From the NCBI RefSeq assembly GCF_019104745.1, contig NZ_JAHRWL010000001.1, positions 1,965,001 through 2,029,000 of the forward strand: a DNA stretch of 64,000 nt, given 5' to 3'. This document shows, piece by piece, positions 54,584-63,570 of this stretch; the first letter of the stretch is position 1, and each line of letters starts with the position of its first letter. This stretch comes from Thalassococcus arenae (lineage in GTDB: Bacteria > Pseudomonadota > Alphaproteobacteria > Rhodobacterales > Rhodobacteraceae). Below the pieces are notes generated by a model, which saw only the letters and a program-made list of their open reading frames with translations, searched no databases and was not told the DNA's origin. A program made the translations under genes and the position numbers.

Positions 54584-56284
54584 ATGCACCGCATAACCGC
54601 GATTGCCCTGGCCGTCGGCGTGGTCGGCGGCGCAGCATGGGCCGAAGGCAGCGCGCTTGTCATCGGCAACGGCACCGTCGATCGCTTCCAGACGTTTTTC
54701 GGAGGGTCGCGGATACTCGATGCTGCGGATGCGCTCGGTTCGCGCAACGTGGCCGTGACGCTGGCGCAGAACGCCGACAGCGACGCGATGTTCGCGGCGT
54801 TCGCGGATTTCACCAATGCCCTGGAACGCGACGAACCGGTGGTCGTGCTGCTGTCCGGTACGTTTGTTCATGGCCCTGCCGGCACGATGCTGCTTCCGGT
54901 GGCCGACGAAGACGACGGCGAAGCGATCGTGGCCAATGCGCTCTTGCGTGCCTTTCCGGTCGATGCCGCGCTGACCGTTCTTGCCGCATATCCCGGCAAG
55001 GCCCTGCTGTTGTTGGGCGAGGCGTCCGAAGGTGAGCCGATCGGTCCGTTTCTCGAGCCGGGGATCGGCCGGCTGGATGTGCCGCATGGGGTTACCGTGA
55101 TTCGCGGCCCGGCGCAGGATGTCGGCCGTTTCGCCACGCGAATCCTGCCCCTGACCGGCCGCCGTATCCTGATCACGGCCGAGCAGTCGGAATTGATCGT
55201 CGAGGGGTTCGCGCCGCGCGACTTCGTTCTTTTCGCGCGCCCGGACAGCGCGCAAACGGCATCACCGATGCCGGTGGCCGAGCCACAGGCGCCCGCTGAA
55301 CCCGAGCCGGACCTGCGTGACATAACCCGCGAAACCAACGCCTGGGCCGCTGCGCAGAATACCGACACCGCCGAGGGCTACCGAGCGTTTCTACAAGACT
55401 TCCCCGAGGGCGAAAACGCGCCCGCGGCCCGCCAACGTCTTGCCGCGATCGAGGCCGAACCGTTCTATGCCGAACGGCGTGCCGAAGAGCGGCTTGAGCT
55501 TGGCCGCGACGCGCGTCGCGACATCCAGCGCGACCTGTCGATCCTGGGTTACGACCCGCGCGGCATCGATGGCATTTTCGGGCGCGGATCGCGGGCCGCG
55601 ATCGCGGAATGGCAGCGGGACAACGGCTTTGCGCCGTCGGGCTATGTCAGCCGTGACCAGCGCGTCGCGCTTGATGCCCAGGCCGAACGCCGCGCGGTGC
55701 AACTCGAAGCCGAAGCGCGCGAGCGCCAGGCGCAGATCGAGCGCGAGGATCGGCTGTACTGGCAGAACACCGGTCGGGGAACGGACGAAGCGGGCTTGCG
55801 GGCCTATCTGTCGCGGTATCCCGAAGGCCTGTTTGCGGACGAAGCCCGCGCCGAGTTGCGGCGGATCGAAGACCAGCGCGCAACGCAGGCGGCCGAACGC
55901 GACCGGCAGGCCTGGGACGCAGCCCGCAGTTCGGACACGGCGGACGCCTATCGCGCCTATCTCGATACATTCCCGTCCGGTGCCTTCGCCGACACCGCCC
56001 GCGCCCGGATCGACGAATTGACGCGCAATTCGCAGCGCGAGGAAATCGTCGCCCGGGCCCGGGCCGAGGAAGAGCGGTTGAACCTGAACCCGGTGGCCCG
56101 CCGCCTGGCCGAGGCCCGTCTGCAGCAGCTGGGTCTGAATCCCGGTGACGTGGATGGCAAGTTCGACCGCGACACGCGCCGTGCGATCCGGCGCTTCCAG
56201 GAAGCCCGCGATCTTCAGGTCACCGGGTTTCTGGACCAGGACACCGTCGTGCGCTTGCTGGCGGGCGGGATCATCCGGCGCTGA
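54584..56284 (+). CDS. exported peptidoglycan-binding protein with a degenerate caspase-like domain
   Basis: A 566-residue exported protein. After a signal peptide (about 1-20, AAWA) comes a region beginning ALVIGNG that resembles bacterial caspase-like p20 domains, but the catalytic SGHG is replaced by LSGTFVHG and the usual cysteine strand by ALLLLGEASEG, so it is probably not a protease. Three helical repeats of the form W.AA...DTA..YRAFL..FP..... follow (from about residues 250, 390 and 445). Two peptidoglycan-binding domains are at about 315-365 (LSILGYDPRGIDGIFGRGS) and at the C terminus (LQQLGLNPGDVDGKFDRDT). A bidirectional terminator follows. Confidence 0.82.
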   Translation: MHRITAIALAVGVVGGAAWAEGSALVIGNGTVDRFQTFFGGSRILDAADALGSRNVAVTLAQNADSDAMFAAFADFTNALERDEPVVVLLSGTFVHGPAGTMLLPVADEDDGEAIVANALLRAFPVDAALTVLAAYPGKALLLLGEASEGEPIGPFLEPGIGRLDVPHGVTVIRGPAQDVGRFATRILPLTGRRILITAEQSELIVEGFAPRDFVLFARPDSAQTASPMPVAEPQAPAEPEPDLRDITRETNAWAAAQNTDTAEGYRAFLQDFPEGENAPAARQRLAAIEAEPFYAERRAEERLELGRDARRDIQRDLSILGYDPRGIDGIFGRGSRAAIAEWQRDNGFAPSGYVSRDQRVALDAQAERRAVQLEAEARERQAQIEREDRLYWQNTGRGTDEAGLRAYLSRYPEGLFADEARAELRRIEDQRATQAAERDRQAWDAARSSDTADAYRAYLDTFPSGAFADTARARIDELTRNSQREEIVARARAEEERLNLNPVARRLAEARLQQLGLNPGDVDGKFDRDTRRAIRRFQEARDLQVTGFLDQDTVVRLLAGGIIRR

Positions 56285-56312
56285 CACGGGTCACGACATG
56301 AATGCCGGAACG

Positions 56313-56340
56313 AAAAAGGCCGCCCGAAAGGCGGCCTTTT
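56313..56340. terminator. bidirectional rho-independent terminator
   Basis: AAAAA (56313-56317), GGCCGCC (56318-56324), loop CGAAA, GGCGGCC (56330-56336) and TTTT. It serves the convergent peptidoglycan-binding gene and rpmJ. Confidence 0.88.
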
Positions 56341-56359
56341 CACAACGCTGCGGCGCGTC

Positions 56360-56485
56360 TCAGCCCTGGCGGGCCTTGAACCGACGCTGGGTCTTGTTGA
56401 TCACATAGACCCGGCCCTTGCGGCGCACAACGCGGCAGTCGCGGTGGCGCTTCTTGAGCGAGCGGAGCGAGTTTGCGACCTTCAT
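56360..56485 (-). CDS. rpmJ: 50S ribosomal protein L36
   Basis: A 41-residue basic protein starting [20 protein letters not shown] and ending QRRFKARQG, the last protein added to the large subunit. It is the longer form lacking the zinc-binding cysteines, with only Cys17 present, as usual in alphaproteobacteria. AGAGGAGAGA lies four bases before the ATG at 56485. It sits 78 bases downstream of tRNA-Val on the same strand and ends at the bidirectional terminator. Confidence 0.95.
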   Translation of the reverse strand: MKVANSLRSLKKRHRDCRVVRRKGRVYVINKTQRRFKARQG

Positions 56486-56563
56486 ATGGGTCTCTCCTCT
56501 GTCGCGGCGCGCGAGCGCCAGGTTGCGGGTGCCGGGCCTGTCAGGACCGCGGCGGCGAATTCA

Positions 56564-56638
<75 letters not shown>

Positions 56639-56706
56639 GATGTCCAACCCGGGTTTCACACCGCCCCAAACAAAAATGGGGCGCGGAATCCCGCGCCGGT
56701 GGGGCG

Positions 56707-56735
56707 TCTATAAAAGGAGTCGCAGGGCGGATCAA
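56707..56735 (-). promoter_or_regulatory. candidate promoter of tRNA-Val and rpmJ
   Basis: On the minus strand TTGATC (56730-56735) and TATAGA (56707-56712) are 17 bases apart. Transcription would start near 56700, about 60 bases before the tRNA. The leader can form GGCGCGG-gatt-CCGCGCC or GCCCC...GGGGC hairpins around an ATTTTTG run. Confidence 0.6.
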
Positions 56736-56788
56736 GGGCTTTTGGCATCCGCAGAAATCGCGCTATGCTCACCCGTGAAGGAGCGCGA

Positions 56789-57649
56789 ATGCCCAAGGTC
56801 GCCTACCACTTATACCAGCCCGACGTGCACACGTCCTGCGTGGTTTTCGCCTCGCCGCATTCGGCGCGCGATTACCCTTGGTCGTTCCTGCGCCACACGG
56901 TTCTGGACGAACACGCGATCCGGTCGTCCGAGGATGCCTATGTCGACCGGCTGTTCGATTGCGCCCCGCAATTCGGCGCGCCGTTTCTGAAAGCCGGTGC
57001 CCCGCGGGCCTTTGTCGATCTCAACCGTGCCGCCGATGAACTGGATCCCGCCCTGATCGAAGGCGTTCGGCGGTCGGGTCACAACCCGCGGGTCGCCAGC
57101 GGGCTGGGCGTGGTGCCGCGCGTGGTGGCGAATGGCCGCGCGATCTATCGCGGCAAGCTGCCGATGGCCGAGGCCGAGCGGCGCATATCGCAATTCTGGC
57201 GGCCCTATCACGAACGGCTGCAGGCCCTGCTGGACCGCGCGCATCATACCTTCGGCGAGGCGATCCTGATCGACTGCCATTCGATGCCGCGCGAGGCGGT
57301 GGACGGCGCGACCCGCAGCGGTGCAAGACGACCCGAGATCGTCATCGGCGACCGCTTCGGCGCGTCGGCGGATGGCGACATCGTTGCGCGGGTCGAGGCG
57401 GCCTTTGCCGCCGCCGGGCTGGTCGTGGCACGCAACGCACCTTTTGCCGGCGCCTATATCACCCAGCAATATGGCCGGCCGTCGCGGCGTCAGCACGCTG
57501 TGCAGATCGAAATCGACCGGGCGATCTACATGGACGAAAAGACGATCCGTCCCAACGCCAATTTCCATGCGTTCCGCAAATTGCTGCGCGGGGTCATCGC
57601 CGAGATCGCCGCACTTGGTCACCGCGATCAGAGCCTGGCTGCCGAGTGA
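56789..57649 (+). CDS. N-formylglutamate amidohydrolase family protein
   Basis: A 286-residue protein of the N-formylglutamate amidohydrolase (HutG-like) family, which releases glutamate from N-formyl-L-glutamate in histidine breakdown. Conserved motifs are VFASPHSARDYP, RAFVDLNRAADELDP, ILIDCHSMPRE and QIEIDRAIYMDE. No hut genes are near, and related proteins may act on other N-acyl amino acids. ATG 56789 has GAAGGAG upstream. Its stop directly abuts the stop of the convergent lpxK. Confidence 0.87.
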   Translation: MPKVAYHLYQPDVHTSCVVFASPHSARDYPWSFLRHTVLDEHAIRSSEDAYVDRLFDCAPQFGAPFLKAGAPRAFVDLNRAADELDPALIEGVRRSGHNPRVASGLGVVPRVVANGRAIYRGKLPMAEAERRISQFWRPYHERLQALLDRAHHTFGEAILIDCHSMPREAVDGATRSGARRPEIVIGDRFGASADGDIVARVEAAFAAAGLVVARNAPFAGAYITQQYGRPSRRQHAVQIEIDRAIYMDEKTIRPNANFHAFRKLLRGVIAEIAALGHRDQSLAAE

Positions 57650-58642
57650 TCAGGCAAACAGCCGGTCCAGGGCCGCGTCCAGTGGCGCGGTGTCGTCGAA
57701 TTCCAGCCGAACCGGCAGTGTCAGAACCTTGGGCCGGAAATCCTGCGGCAAGCGGACGGCGTCCTTTTCGGTGGTGACCAGTTGCGCCCCCCGGGCGCGC
57801 GCTTCGGTCTCCAGTCGGGTCAACAGGGCCGGGGTCAGCGGCTGGTGGTCGTCCAGCGCTTCGGCCCGCACGATCTCGGCGCCCAGGCCGCGCAGGGTCG
57901 CAAAGAACTTCTCGGGGTGGCCGATCCCGGCGAAAGCCAGCGCGCGCAGGCCCTGCCAATCCATGCCGGTTTGAAGCGGGGAGAGCCGGCCAGTCAGATG
58001 CGGCAGCGCGATGCGCGGCCCCCAAAGCGCTCCGAATCCGCTCTGGGCCTGCGGCGGTCCGATCGACAGCAACAGATCGGCGCGGGCCAGGCCGGTCGAG
58101 ACCGGTTCGCGCAGCGGACCCGCGGGCAGGCATCGGCCATTACCGAACCCCGCCACGGCATCGACCACGATCAGCGACAGATCCCGCACCAGGGAAGGGT
58201 TCTGAAACCCGTCATCCAGGATCAGTGCCCGCGCCCCGCCGTCCTGCGCGGCCCTTGCGCCTGCGGCCCGGTCCCGCGCCACCCAGACCGGGGCAAAGGC
58301 GGCGATCAGCAGCGGTTCGTCGCCGACATCGCCGGCGGTGTGATGCAACGGATCGACCCTGACCGGTCCGGCCAGCCGCCCGCCATAGCCACGAGACAGA
58401 ACGTGCGGGTCGATTCCGCGCATCTGCAGCGCCTGGACCAGCGCGATCACGGTGGGCGTCTTGCCGGTGCCCCCTGCGTTCAGGTTGCCGACGCAGATCA
58501 CCGGTATATCGGGGTCGAATTCCGGCGCCCGTGCCACGCGACGGGCGGTGGCCCATGCCGTCACCGCGCCCAGCGGGGCCAGCAGACGGGCCTGCCAGGC
58601 GGGCCTGCCAGGGTCGGTGAACCAGAACCGCGGCGGCCGCAT
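57650..58642 (-). CDS. lpxK: tetraacyldisaccharide 4'-kinase
   Basis: Phosphorylates the lipid A disaccharide at the inner membrane. The 330-residue protein has an N-terminal membrane-associated helix region and the P-loop [15 protein letters not shown] (about residues 50-65), [15 protein letters not shown] and [11 protein letters not shown]. Start ATG 58642 overlaps the waaA stop by one base. It is placed, as usual in Rhodobacterales, after waaA and a DUF4170 gene. Confidence 0.93.
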   Translation of the reverse strand: MRPPRFWFTDPGRPAWQARLLAPLGAVTAWATARRVARAPEFDPDIPVICVGNLNAGGTGKTPTVIALVQALQMRGIDPHVLSRGYGGRLAGPVRVDPLHHTAGDVGDEPLLIAAFAPVWVARDRAAGARAAQDGGARALILDDGFQNPSLVRDLSLIVVDAVAGFGNGRCLPAGPLREPVSTGLARADLLLSIGPPQAQSGFGALWGPRIALPHLTGRLSPLQTGMDWQGLRALAFAGIGHPEKFFATLRGLGAEIVRAEALDDHQPLTPALLTRLETEARARGAQLVTTEKDAVRLPQDFRPKVLTLPVRLEFDDTAPLDAALDRLFA

Positions 58643-59841
58643 CAGCGCGCCTCGCGCGCATCGAGCGCTTCGCAGGCATCGTCGCAGACCGCGTCGATCA
58701 GCGCGGCACCGGCCGTGGCCACGTCCCAGCCGGCATGGGCCATCGATGCGGCACGATCCGGTGCGATCAGCTGCGACACCGCGCCGGACAGGCTGTCTGC
58801 ATCGCGCACGATCCGCGCCGCACCCAGTTCGGCCAGTTGCGAATAGACCGGCAGGTGGCGGCCGATATTCGGGCCGTACAATACCGCGGTGCCAAGCGCG
58901 GCCGCTTCCAACGGGTTGGTGCCGCCGCTGCCGGCAACCAGCGAACCGCCGAGAAAGGCCAGCGGCGCCAGCCGGTACCACAACCCCAGGTCGGCGGTGT
59001 CTTCGGCCAGTACGATCTGGGTGTTCTCGTCGGGCATGTCGCCGTCTTCCCAGCGGCAACACCGCATTCCCGACGCCGCCACCATCGGTGCGATACGGGC
59101 ATGGTCCTCGCGGTCCTGCGGCACGACGATCAGCAACAGGCGATGCGCGAGCCGGACCGCGGCGCGGTGCGCGCGCAGGATGACATCAGCCTCGTCCGCC
59201 CGCAGCCTGGCCGCCAGCCAAACCGGCCTGGGCGACAGCAAAGCGGACATTTCTTCCAGCAGACGGTCCGACACCGGCAGCGGCAAGCCGGTTTCGCGCA
59301 GTTCTGCCCCGTCGCGCAGCACTTCGTCCGCCACGCCCAGACGCCGCAGGCGCCGCGCCGCGCCCGGCGTCGCCGTGAAGATCCGGTCGAACAGCGTCAG
59401 CGTCGTGGGCAGAGGATCGGGCAGCCAGCGCTGACCGGGATGCGAAAACGCGGCGTCGCGTGCGCCGATCAGCGTCAGGCGCGTGCCGGTTTCCTGCAAT
59501 GCCGCCAGAAAGGCCGGTCGCAGGTGCTGCCCGGTGAAAAAGGCCAGTGCGGGCCGCCACCGTTCGGCAAAGCGGGCCGTGTCCGCAGGCGTCTCGGGCG
59601 GGGCGTCGGCAGCTCCGGCACCGGTTTTCAGGATCTGGATCTCGGGGCGCAACGATTCCAGTCGCGTGCAGAACACGCTGAGCGCCCGGCCGGCTTCTTC
59701 GGTTTCTGCATGGGCCAGAACGACGGGGCCATTGCCGGGGCGCGGTTCGTCCGACTGCGGGATCTGACCATCCGGGCGGGTCGTGCCGCCGCCGCGGGCA
59801 AAGGCCAGATAGGCCCTGAGACTCAGACCTTTGCCGGCCAA
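58642..59841 (-). CDS. waaA: 3-deoxy-D-manno-octulosonic acid transferase, divergent N-terminal motif
   Basis: Glycosyltransferase that adds Kdo to lipid A precursors at the inner membrane. The C-terminal domain is typical: [55 protein letters not shown] and [19 protein letters not shown]. At the usual N-terminal catalytic motif HAASVGE the sequence reads [12 protein letters not shown] (residues 43-54), and ESELWPN is replaced by TGQHLRP. The TTG start at 59841 lies just past the DUF4170 stop; the upstream frame is that gene's shadow. About 399 residues. Confidence 0.8.
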   Translation of the reverse strand: MAGKGLSLRAYLAFARGGGTTRPDGQIPQSDEPRPGNGPVVLAHAETEEAGRALSVFCTRLESLRPEIQILKTGAGAADAPPETPADTARFAERWRPALAFFTGQHLRPAFLAALQETGTRLTLIGARDAAFSHPGQRWLPDPLPTTLTLFDRIFTATPGAARRLRRLGVADEVLRDGAELRETGLPLPVSDRLLEEMSALLSPRPVWLAARLRADEADVILRAHRAAVRLAHRLLLIVVPQDREDHARIAPMVAASGMRCCRWEDGDMPDENTQIVLAEDTADLGLWYRLAPLAFLGGSLVAGSGGTNPLEAAALGTAVLYGPNIGRHLPVYSQLAELGAARIVRDADSLSGAVSQLIAPDRAASMAHAGWDVATAGAALIDAVCDDACEALDAREAR

Positions 59842-59845
59842 GCGG

Positions 59846-60085
59846 TCAGCCCAGTTCCTCGGTCGAGGAGGCTTCGGTTTCCTCGTCCCGCAGGCGGTGC
59901 AGGTGAGCGATGAAATAACGCATATGCGCGTTGTCCACCGTGCGCTGCGCTTCGGATTTCCAGGCGTCGTATGCCTTTTGGTAGTCGGGATAGATGCCGA
60001 CGATATGTATGTCGTCGACATTCTTGAAGACGTTCTGCGAAGGGTTCACGAGTTCGCCGCCAAAGACGAGATGCAGGCGTTGCAT
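59846..60085 (-). CDS. DUF4170-family small protein
   Basis: A 79-residue soluble protein with the family features LHLVFGGEL, IVGIYPDYQKAYDAWKSEAQRTVDNA and YFIAHLHRL. The role is unknown, but the gene is almost always next to waaA in alphaproteobacteria, suggesting a link to Kdo or lipid A assembly. It ends four bases before the waaA start. Confidence 0.85.
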   Translation of the reverse strand: MQRLHLVFGGELVNPSQNVFKNVDDIHIVGIYPDYQKAYDAWKSEAQRTVDNAHMRYFIAHLHRLRDEETEASSTEELG

Positions 60086-60143
60086 GGGCTTACCGGTCTC
60101 CTGGATCGAGGTTGCGGCGACCCTACTAGACCCTTGCGCGAGG

Positions 60144-60938
60144 TCAAGCTGCGCCGGGCGCCCGGCCCAGCAACCTGTCCATGAGAGCGGCGTGCAAAAC
60201 CGGGTTCGACGCCACCACGCCGTCGGTCTGCGGCACCGGGTTGTTGAACCGCAGCGGTGCGCCGCGGCGGTCGGTTGCGCGCGCGCCCGCTTCGGTCAGG
60301 ATCAGCGTGCCTGCGGCGATGTCCCATTCCCACGCCGGTCGGAAGGTCAACATCGCGTCGTATCTGCCTTCCGCGACCAGGCTCAGCCGGTACGCCAGCG
60401 ACGGGCGATGGCTGCGCTGAAGATCGGGCATGCCGCCGGGCCAGTGCCGGGGGTCCATGTTCGGCCGGGTCGCCAGCACGGATGCACCGTCGGCGTCATT
60501 CGTCCGGCTCACGGCCAGCGGTGCGCCGTTCAGCCGCGCGCCGGCACCAAGCGCGGCGGTATACATCTTGCCGCGCATGGGCAGATAGACAACACCGGCG
60601 ACCACCCGGCCGCGTTCGGCCACGGCAAGCGCATGGGCCCAGATGTCGGACCCGTCGATGAACGACCGCGTGCCATCGATGGGGTCGACGATGAAGACAC
60701 GCTCGGCCCGGCGCCGGGCAGGGTCGTCAGGGCTTTCCTCGGACAGCCAACCGTAATCCGGCCGTGCGCCGCGCAGCTCGGCTTCGAGCACGTCGTTGAC
60801 CGCGTGGTCGGCATCGGTGACCGGCCCGGCGCCGTCTTCCTTGTGGCGGACATCCAGCGCACCGCCGACGAAAGCGCGCGCTGTCTTGCCGGCCAGTTCC
60901 GCAGCACGGATCAGCAGGTCGAGATCACTCGCCGGCAA
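60144..60938 (-). CDS. inositol-monophosphatase-family protein, CysQ-like
   Basis: A 264-residue metal-dependent phosphatase. Motif 1 is WLSEES, motif 2 is FIVDPIDGTRSFIDG (metal ligands Asp and Asp) and motif 3 is WEWDIAAGTLILTEAG. The closest known role is 3'(2'),5'-bisphosphate nucleotidase (CysQ), which removes PAP from sulfate assimilation; an inositol-phosphatase role is possible. Its start overlaps the end of pmbA by 14 bases on the same strand. Confidence 0.88.
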   Translation of the reverse strand: MPASDLDLLIRAAELAGKTARAFVGGALDVRHKEDGAGPVTDADHAVNDVLEAELRGARPDYGWLSEESPDDPARRRAERVFIVDPIDGTRSFIDGSDIWAHALAVAERGRVVAGVVYLPMRGKMYTAALGAGARLNGAPLAVSRTNDADGASVLATRPNMDPRHWPGGMPDLQRSHRPSLAYRLSLVAEGRYDAMLTFRPAWEWDIAAGTLILTEAGARATDRRGAPLRFNNPVPQTDGVVASNPVLHAALMDRLLGRAPGAA

Positions 60939-62271
60939 GGGTCAACCCCTCGACCAGCAACGACGGGACGACCCGGCTCAGCCAGGGGCGGGCATCGTTC
61001 GCCGGCGTCATGCGGCGCAGGAAGTCGCGCAGGTTTCCGGCGATGGTCACGCCCGAAACCGGATAGGCGATCCGGCCGTTTTCCACCCAGAAACCCGAGG
61101 CTCCGCGCGAGTAATCTCCGGTATTGGGGTTGATCGTGCTTCCGATCATCGAGGTGACGACCAGCCCGGTGCCCATCTGCGCGATCAGGCCGTCGCGGCT
61201 CTGGTCGCCTTGCGTCAGTTCCAGGTTCCACGGTGTCGGCGATGGCCCGCCGGAGGTGCTGCGCGCGGCGTTGGCGGTGCTGGCCATGCCCAGCTTGCGG
61301 GCGGTGGCCAGGTCCAATGTCCAGCCGGTCAACACGCCCTTGTCGACGATGGCGCGGGTCCGCGTGGCCAGCCCTTCGGCATCGAAGGGACGCGAGGCGG
61401 TGGCGCGTGGGCGGTGCGGGTCTTCGATCAGCGACAGGCCGTCCGGCAGAACGGGCTGGCCAAGCCCGTCACGCAGCCAGGATGCGCCGCGGGCCACGGC
61501 AGCGCCGTTGGCAGCCGCCATCAGGTGGCCGATCAGCGACGACGAAACCCGTTCGTCGAACAGCACCGGGTAGGCCCCGGTTTTCGGGCGGCGCGGATTC
61601 AGCCGCTCGAGGGCGCGCGCCGCGGCGGTATCGCCGATCTCGGCCGCCGTTCGCAGATCGGTGGCGAAGGTGCGGCTGTCGCCGTCGTAGTCGCGCTCCA
61701 TCCCAAGGCCCGCGCCGGCGATTGCGACGCAGGACAGGTAGGTGGAAGTACGCCGATATCCGCCGTTGAACCCGTTGGTCGCGGCAAGATGAACGCTCCG
61801 GGCCGAATAGCCGGCCGACGCCGATTGAACCTGGGTGATGCCGTCGCGGGCCAGCGCTGCCGCTTCGGCCTCGCGTGCGGCGCTCTCCAGCGCGGCAGGG
61901 TCGGGTTCGGCCGCAGGATCGGCCAGTTCCAGCGCCGCGATGTCCCAATCCCCGGCGATGTCGCCGGGATCGGCCAAACCGACATAAGGGTCTTCGGGTG
62001 CTTCGCGGGCCATGGCTACGGCGCGCTCGGCCAAGATCGTCAAGGTCTCGCGCCGGATATCGGATGTCGACACGTTGGCACTGCGCCGGCCCAACAGAAC
62101 CCGCAAGCCCAGATCGGTCGATTCCGACCGCTCGGCCTGTTCCAGCTTTCCCTGGCGCACATCGATGGCGATGGCCCGGCCCTGCACGGCGATGGCATCG
62201 GCCGCATCGGCCCCGGCCTTGCGCGCTGCGTCCAGCAGCGCACCGGTCAGCGTTTCGAGGTCAGTCGGCAT
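60925..62271 (-). CDS. pmbA: TldE/PmbA-family metalloprotease subunit
   Basis: A 448-residue member of the TldD/TldE family, which forms a heterodimeric peptidase that matures or degrades peptides such as microcins and CcdA. The N-terminal domain contains RAIAIDVRQGKLEQAERSES and the C-terminal domain GNLRDFLRRMTPAND and NTGDYSRGASGFWVENG, as in PmbA (which lacks the zinc site of TldD). The partner tldD is not in the window. The gene heads the run pmbA-cysQ-like-DUF4170-waaA-lpxK. Confidence 0.92.
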   Translation of the reverse strand: MPTDLETLTGALLDAARKAGADAADAIAVQGRAIAIDVRQGKLEQAERSESTDLGLRVLLGRRSANVSTSDIRRETLTILAERAVAMAREAPEDPYVGLADPGDIAGDWDIAALELADPAAEPDPAALESAAREAEAAALARDGITQVQSASAGYSARSVHLAATNGFNGGYRRTSTYLSCVAIAGAGLGMERDYDGDSRTFATDLRTAAEIGDTAAARALERLNPRRPKTGAYPVLFDERVSSSLIGHLMAAANGAAVARGASWLRDGLGQPVLPDGLSLIEDPHRPRATASRPFDAEGLATRTRAIVDKGVLTGWTLDLATARKLGMASTANAARSTSGGPSPTPWNLELTQGDQSRDGLIAQMGTGLVVTSMIGSTINPNTGDYSRGASGFWVENGRIAYPVSGVTIAGNLRDFLRRMTPANDARPWLSRVVPSLLVEGLTLAGE

Positions 62272-62340
62272 TCACAAGCTCCGAAGTCCGTTTCAAGCCT
62301 GGCACGAGGTAGGCCTCTGGCCGGGACGGTGCAAGCACGT

Positions 62341-63084
62341 TCACCGCGGAACGGTGACTGCCACGATGGGCCCCATGCGCCGTCCCGCATCGTTTCGTCC
62401 CAGTTCGGGTGCGAACAGGCGCGAGACATTGCCGTCGAGAAAGAGCGCGTTCGGTAGCCGCAGCACGTCGCGGAACAACCGGGCAAATTCGTGAAACGTC
62501 ACCGGACCATCCGAAATCGCGAAAACCGCGCGGCGTCCATCCGCGCTGGTTCCCACGCCGTTGCGGATGAACCGCGACGTGCTGTCGGGCAGGAACCGGG
62601 GATGCAGTTCGCCGTCGATCACCAGCATCGGGCCGGATTGGGTGGCGTGGCGACAGTCCGGGCGTTCCGCCAGGAAGGCCCGGGTTTCGATGACCCGCGC
62701 TCGGGTCCGCGTGATGCACAGAATGCCGTTGGGCAACAAACCGAAATTGCCCGGACCGGCATTCGGGATCACCCGCATGATCTCGCGCCCGTCTTCGCGG
62801 TAATGGCCGACCGGTGCACGGTCGTCGTGATACATGCCTGCATTCATCGCAAACGCCAGCGCTCTGCCGTTGCCCTCGAGGTGACGGTCCAGGGTGTCGA
62901 AATCCCCGAAGGGCGCGCCCGACGGATCAGTCAGGAAGAGCCGGAGTTCTTCCGCCGCGACATCGACCTTGCAGACGGTATAGCGCCGCGTGTCCAGGGT
63001 TTCGGTCTCGCAGGTGACGGCCTGCGCGGCCTGGGCCGCGGCAAAGGTCGCGAGCGCCGCTATGATGGCCAGACCCGCACGCAT
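62341..63084 (-). CDS. exported phosphodiester glycosidase family (DUF2233) protein
   Basis: A 247-residue secreted protein: a signal peptide of about 21 residues (ending AAQAAQA) precedes a DUF2233/NAGPA-like domain with AFAMNAGMYHDDRAPVGHY, FGLLPNGILCITR, ATQSGPMLVIDGELHPRF, RNGVGTSADGRRAVFAIS and NALFLDGNVSRLF. The family cleaves phosphodiester-linked sugars in some members. The open frame begins further upstream, but ATG 63084 gives the signal peptide. rbfA lies four bases upstream on the same strand. Confidence 0.87.
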   Translation of the reverse strand: MRAGLAIIAALATFAAAQAAQAVTCETETLDTRRYTVCKVDVAAEELRLFLTDPSGAPFGDFDTLDRHLEGNGRALAFAMNAGMYHDDRAPVGHYREDGREIMRVIPNAGPGNFGLLPNGILCITRTRARVIETRAFLAERPDCRHATQSGPMLVIDGELHPRFLPDSTSRFIRNGVGTSADGRRAVFAISDGPVTFHEFARLFRDVLRLPNALFLDGNVSRLFAPELGRNDAGRRMGPIVAVTVPR

Positions 63085-63088
63085 CCGG

Positions 63089-63484
63089 TCAACTGTCGAG
63101 GTCGCGGCGCACGCCTTCGTCCGAGAACAGGCGCCGTGTCTCGTCGAGCTGGTCGAAGGTCTCATCGAGGCGAAAGCGCAGTTCGGGAGCGAATTTCAGC
63201 CCCAGACCCCGCGATACCTGCCGCCGAAGTTCCGACCGATTGCGTTTGAGCAGGTCGAACATGTCATCGCTGCCCTTGCCACCCAGAGGCACGACATAGG
63301 CAGTGGCGACCCTTAGATCGGGTGATACCCGCACCTCGCCGACCGTGATCGTCATCCTGTTGAGATCCGGATCGTGGACCTCGCCGCGGCTCAACACCTC
63401 GGAGAGGCGCCGGCGGATCACCTCGGCGACGCGCAGTTGGCGTTGGCTCGGCCCCTGGCCTTCGTGGAATCTGTTGTTTGCCAT
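63089..63484 (-). CDS. rbfA: ribosome-binding factor A
   Basis: A 131-residue KH-like protein needed for 30S maturation. Visible features are RQLRVAEVIRRRLSEVLSRGEVHDPDLN, the ITVGEVRVSPDLRVATAYVVPLGG strand and the LKFAPELRFRLDETFDQLD segment. It is divergent from dapB and is followed by the DUF2233 gene. truB, its usual neighbour, is 27 kb away. Confidence 0.93.
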   Translation of the reverse strand: MANNRFHEGQGPSQRQLRVAEVIRRRLSEVLSRGEVHDPDLNRMTITVGEVRVSPDLRVATAYVVPLGGKGSDDMFDLLKRNRSELRRQVSRGLGLKFAPELRFRLDETFDQLDETRRLFSDEGVRRDLDS

Positions 63485-63570
63485 GCTCGTGACTTATGCT
63501 TTCTGCCCCCCTTTGCCAAGCGCCGCGGGGCGGGCTATTGAGGCCGGGACGCGGGGTAAGGAGCGGCGAA

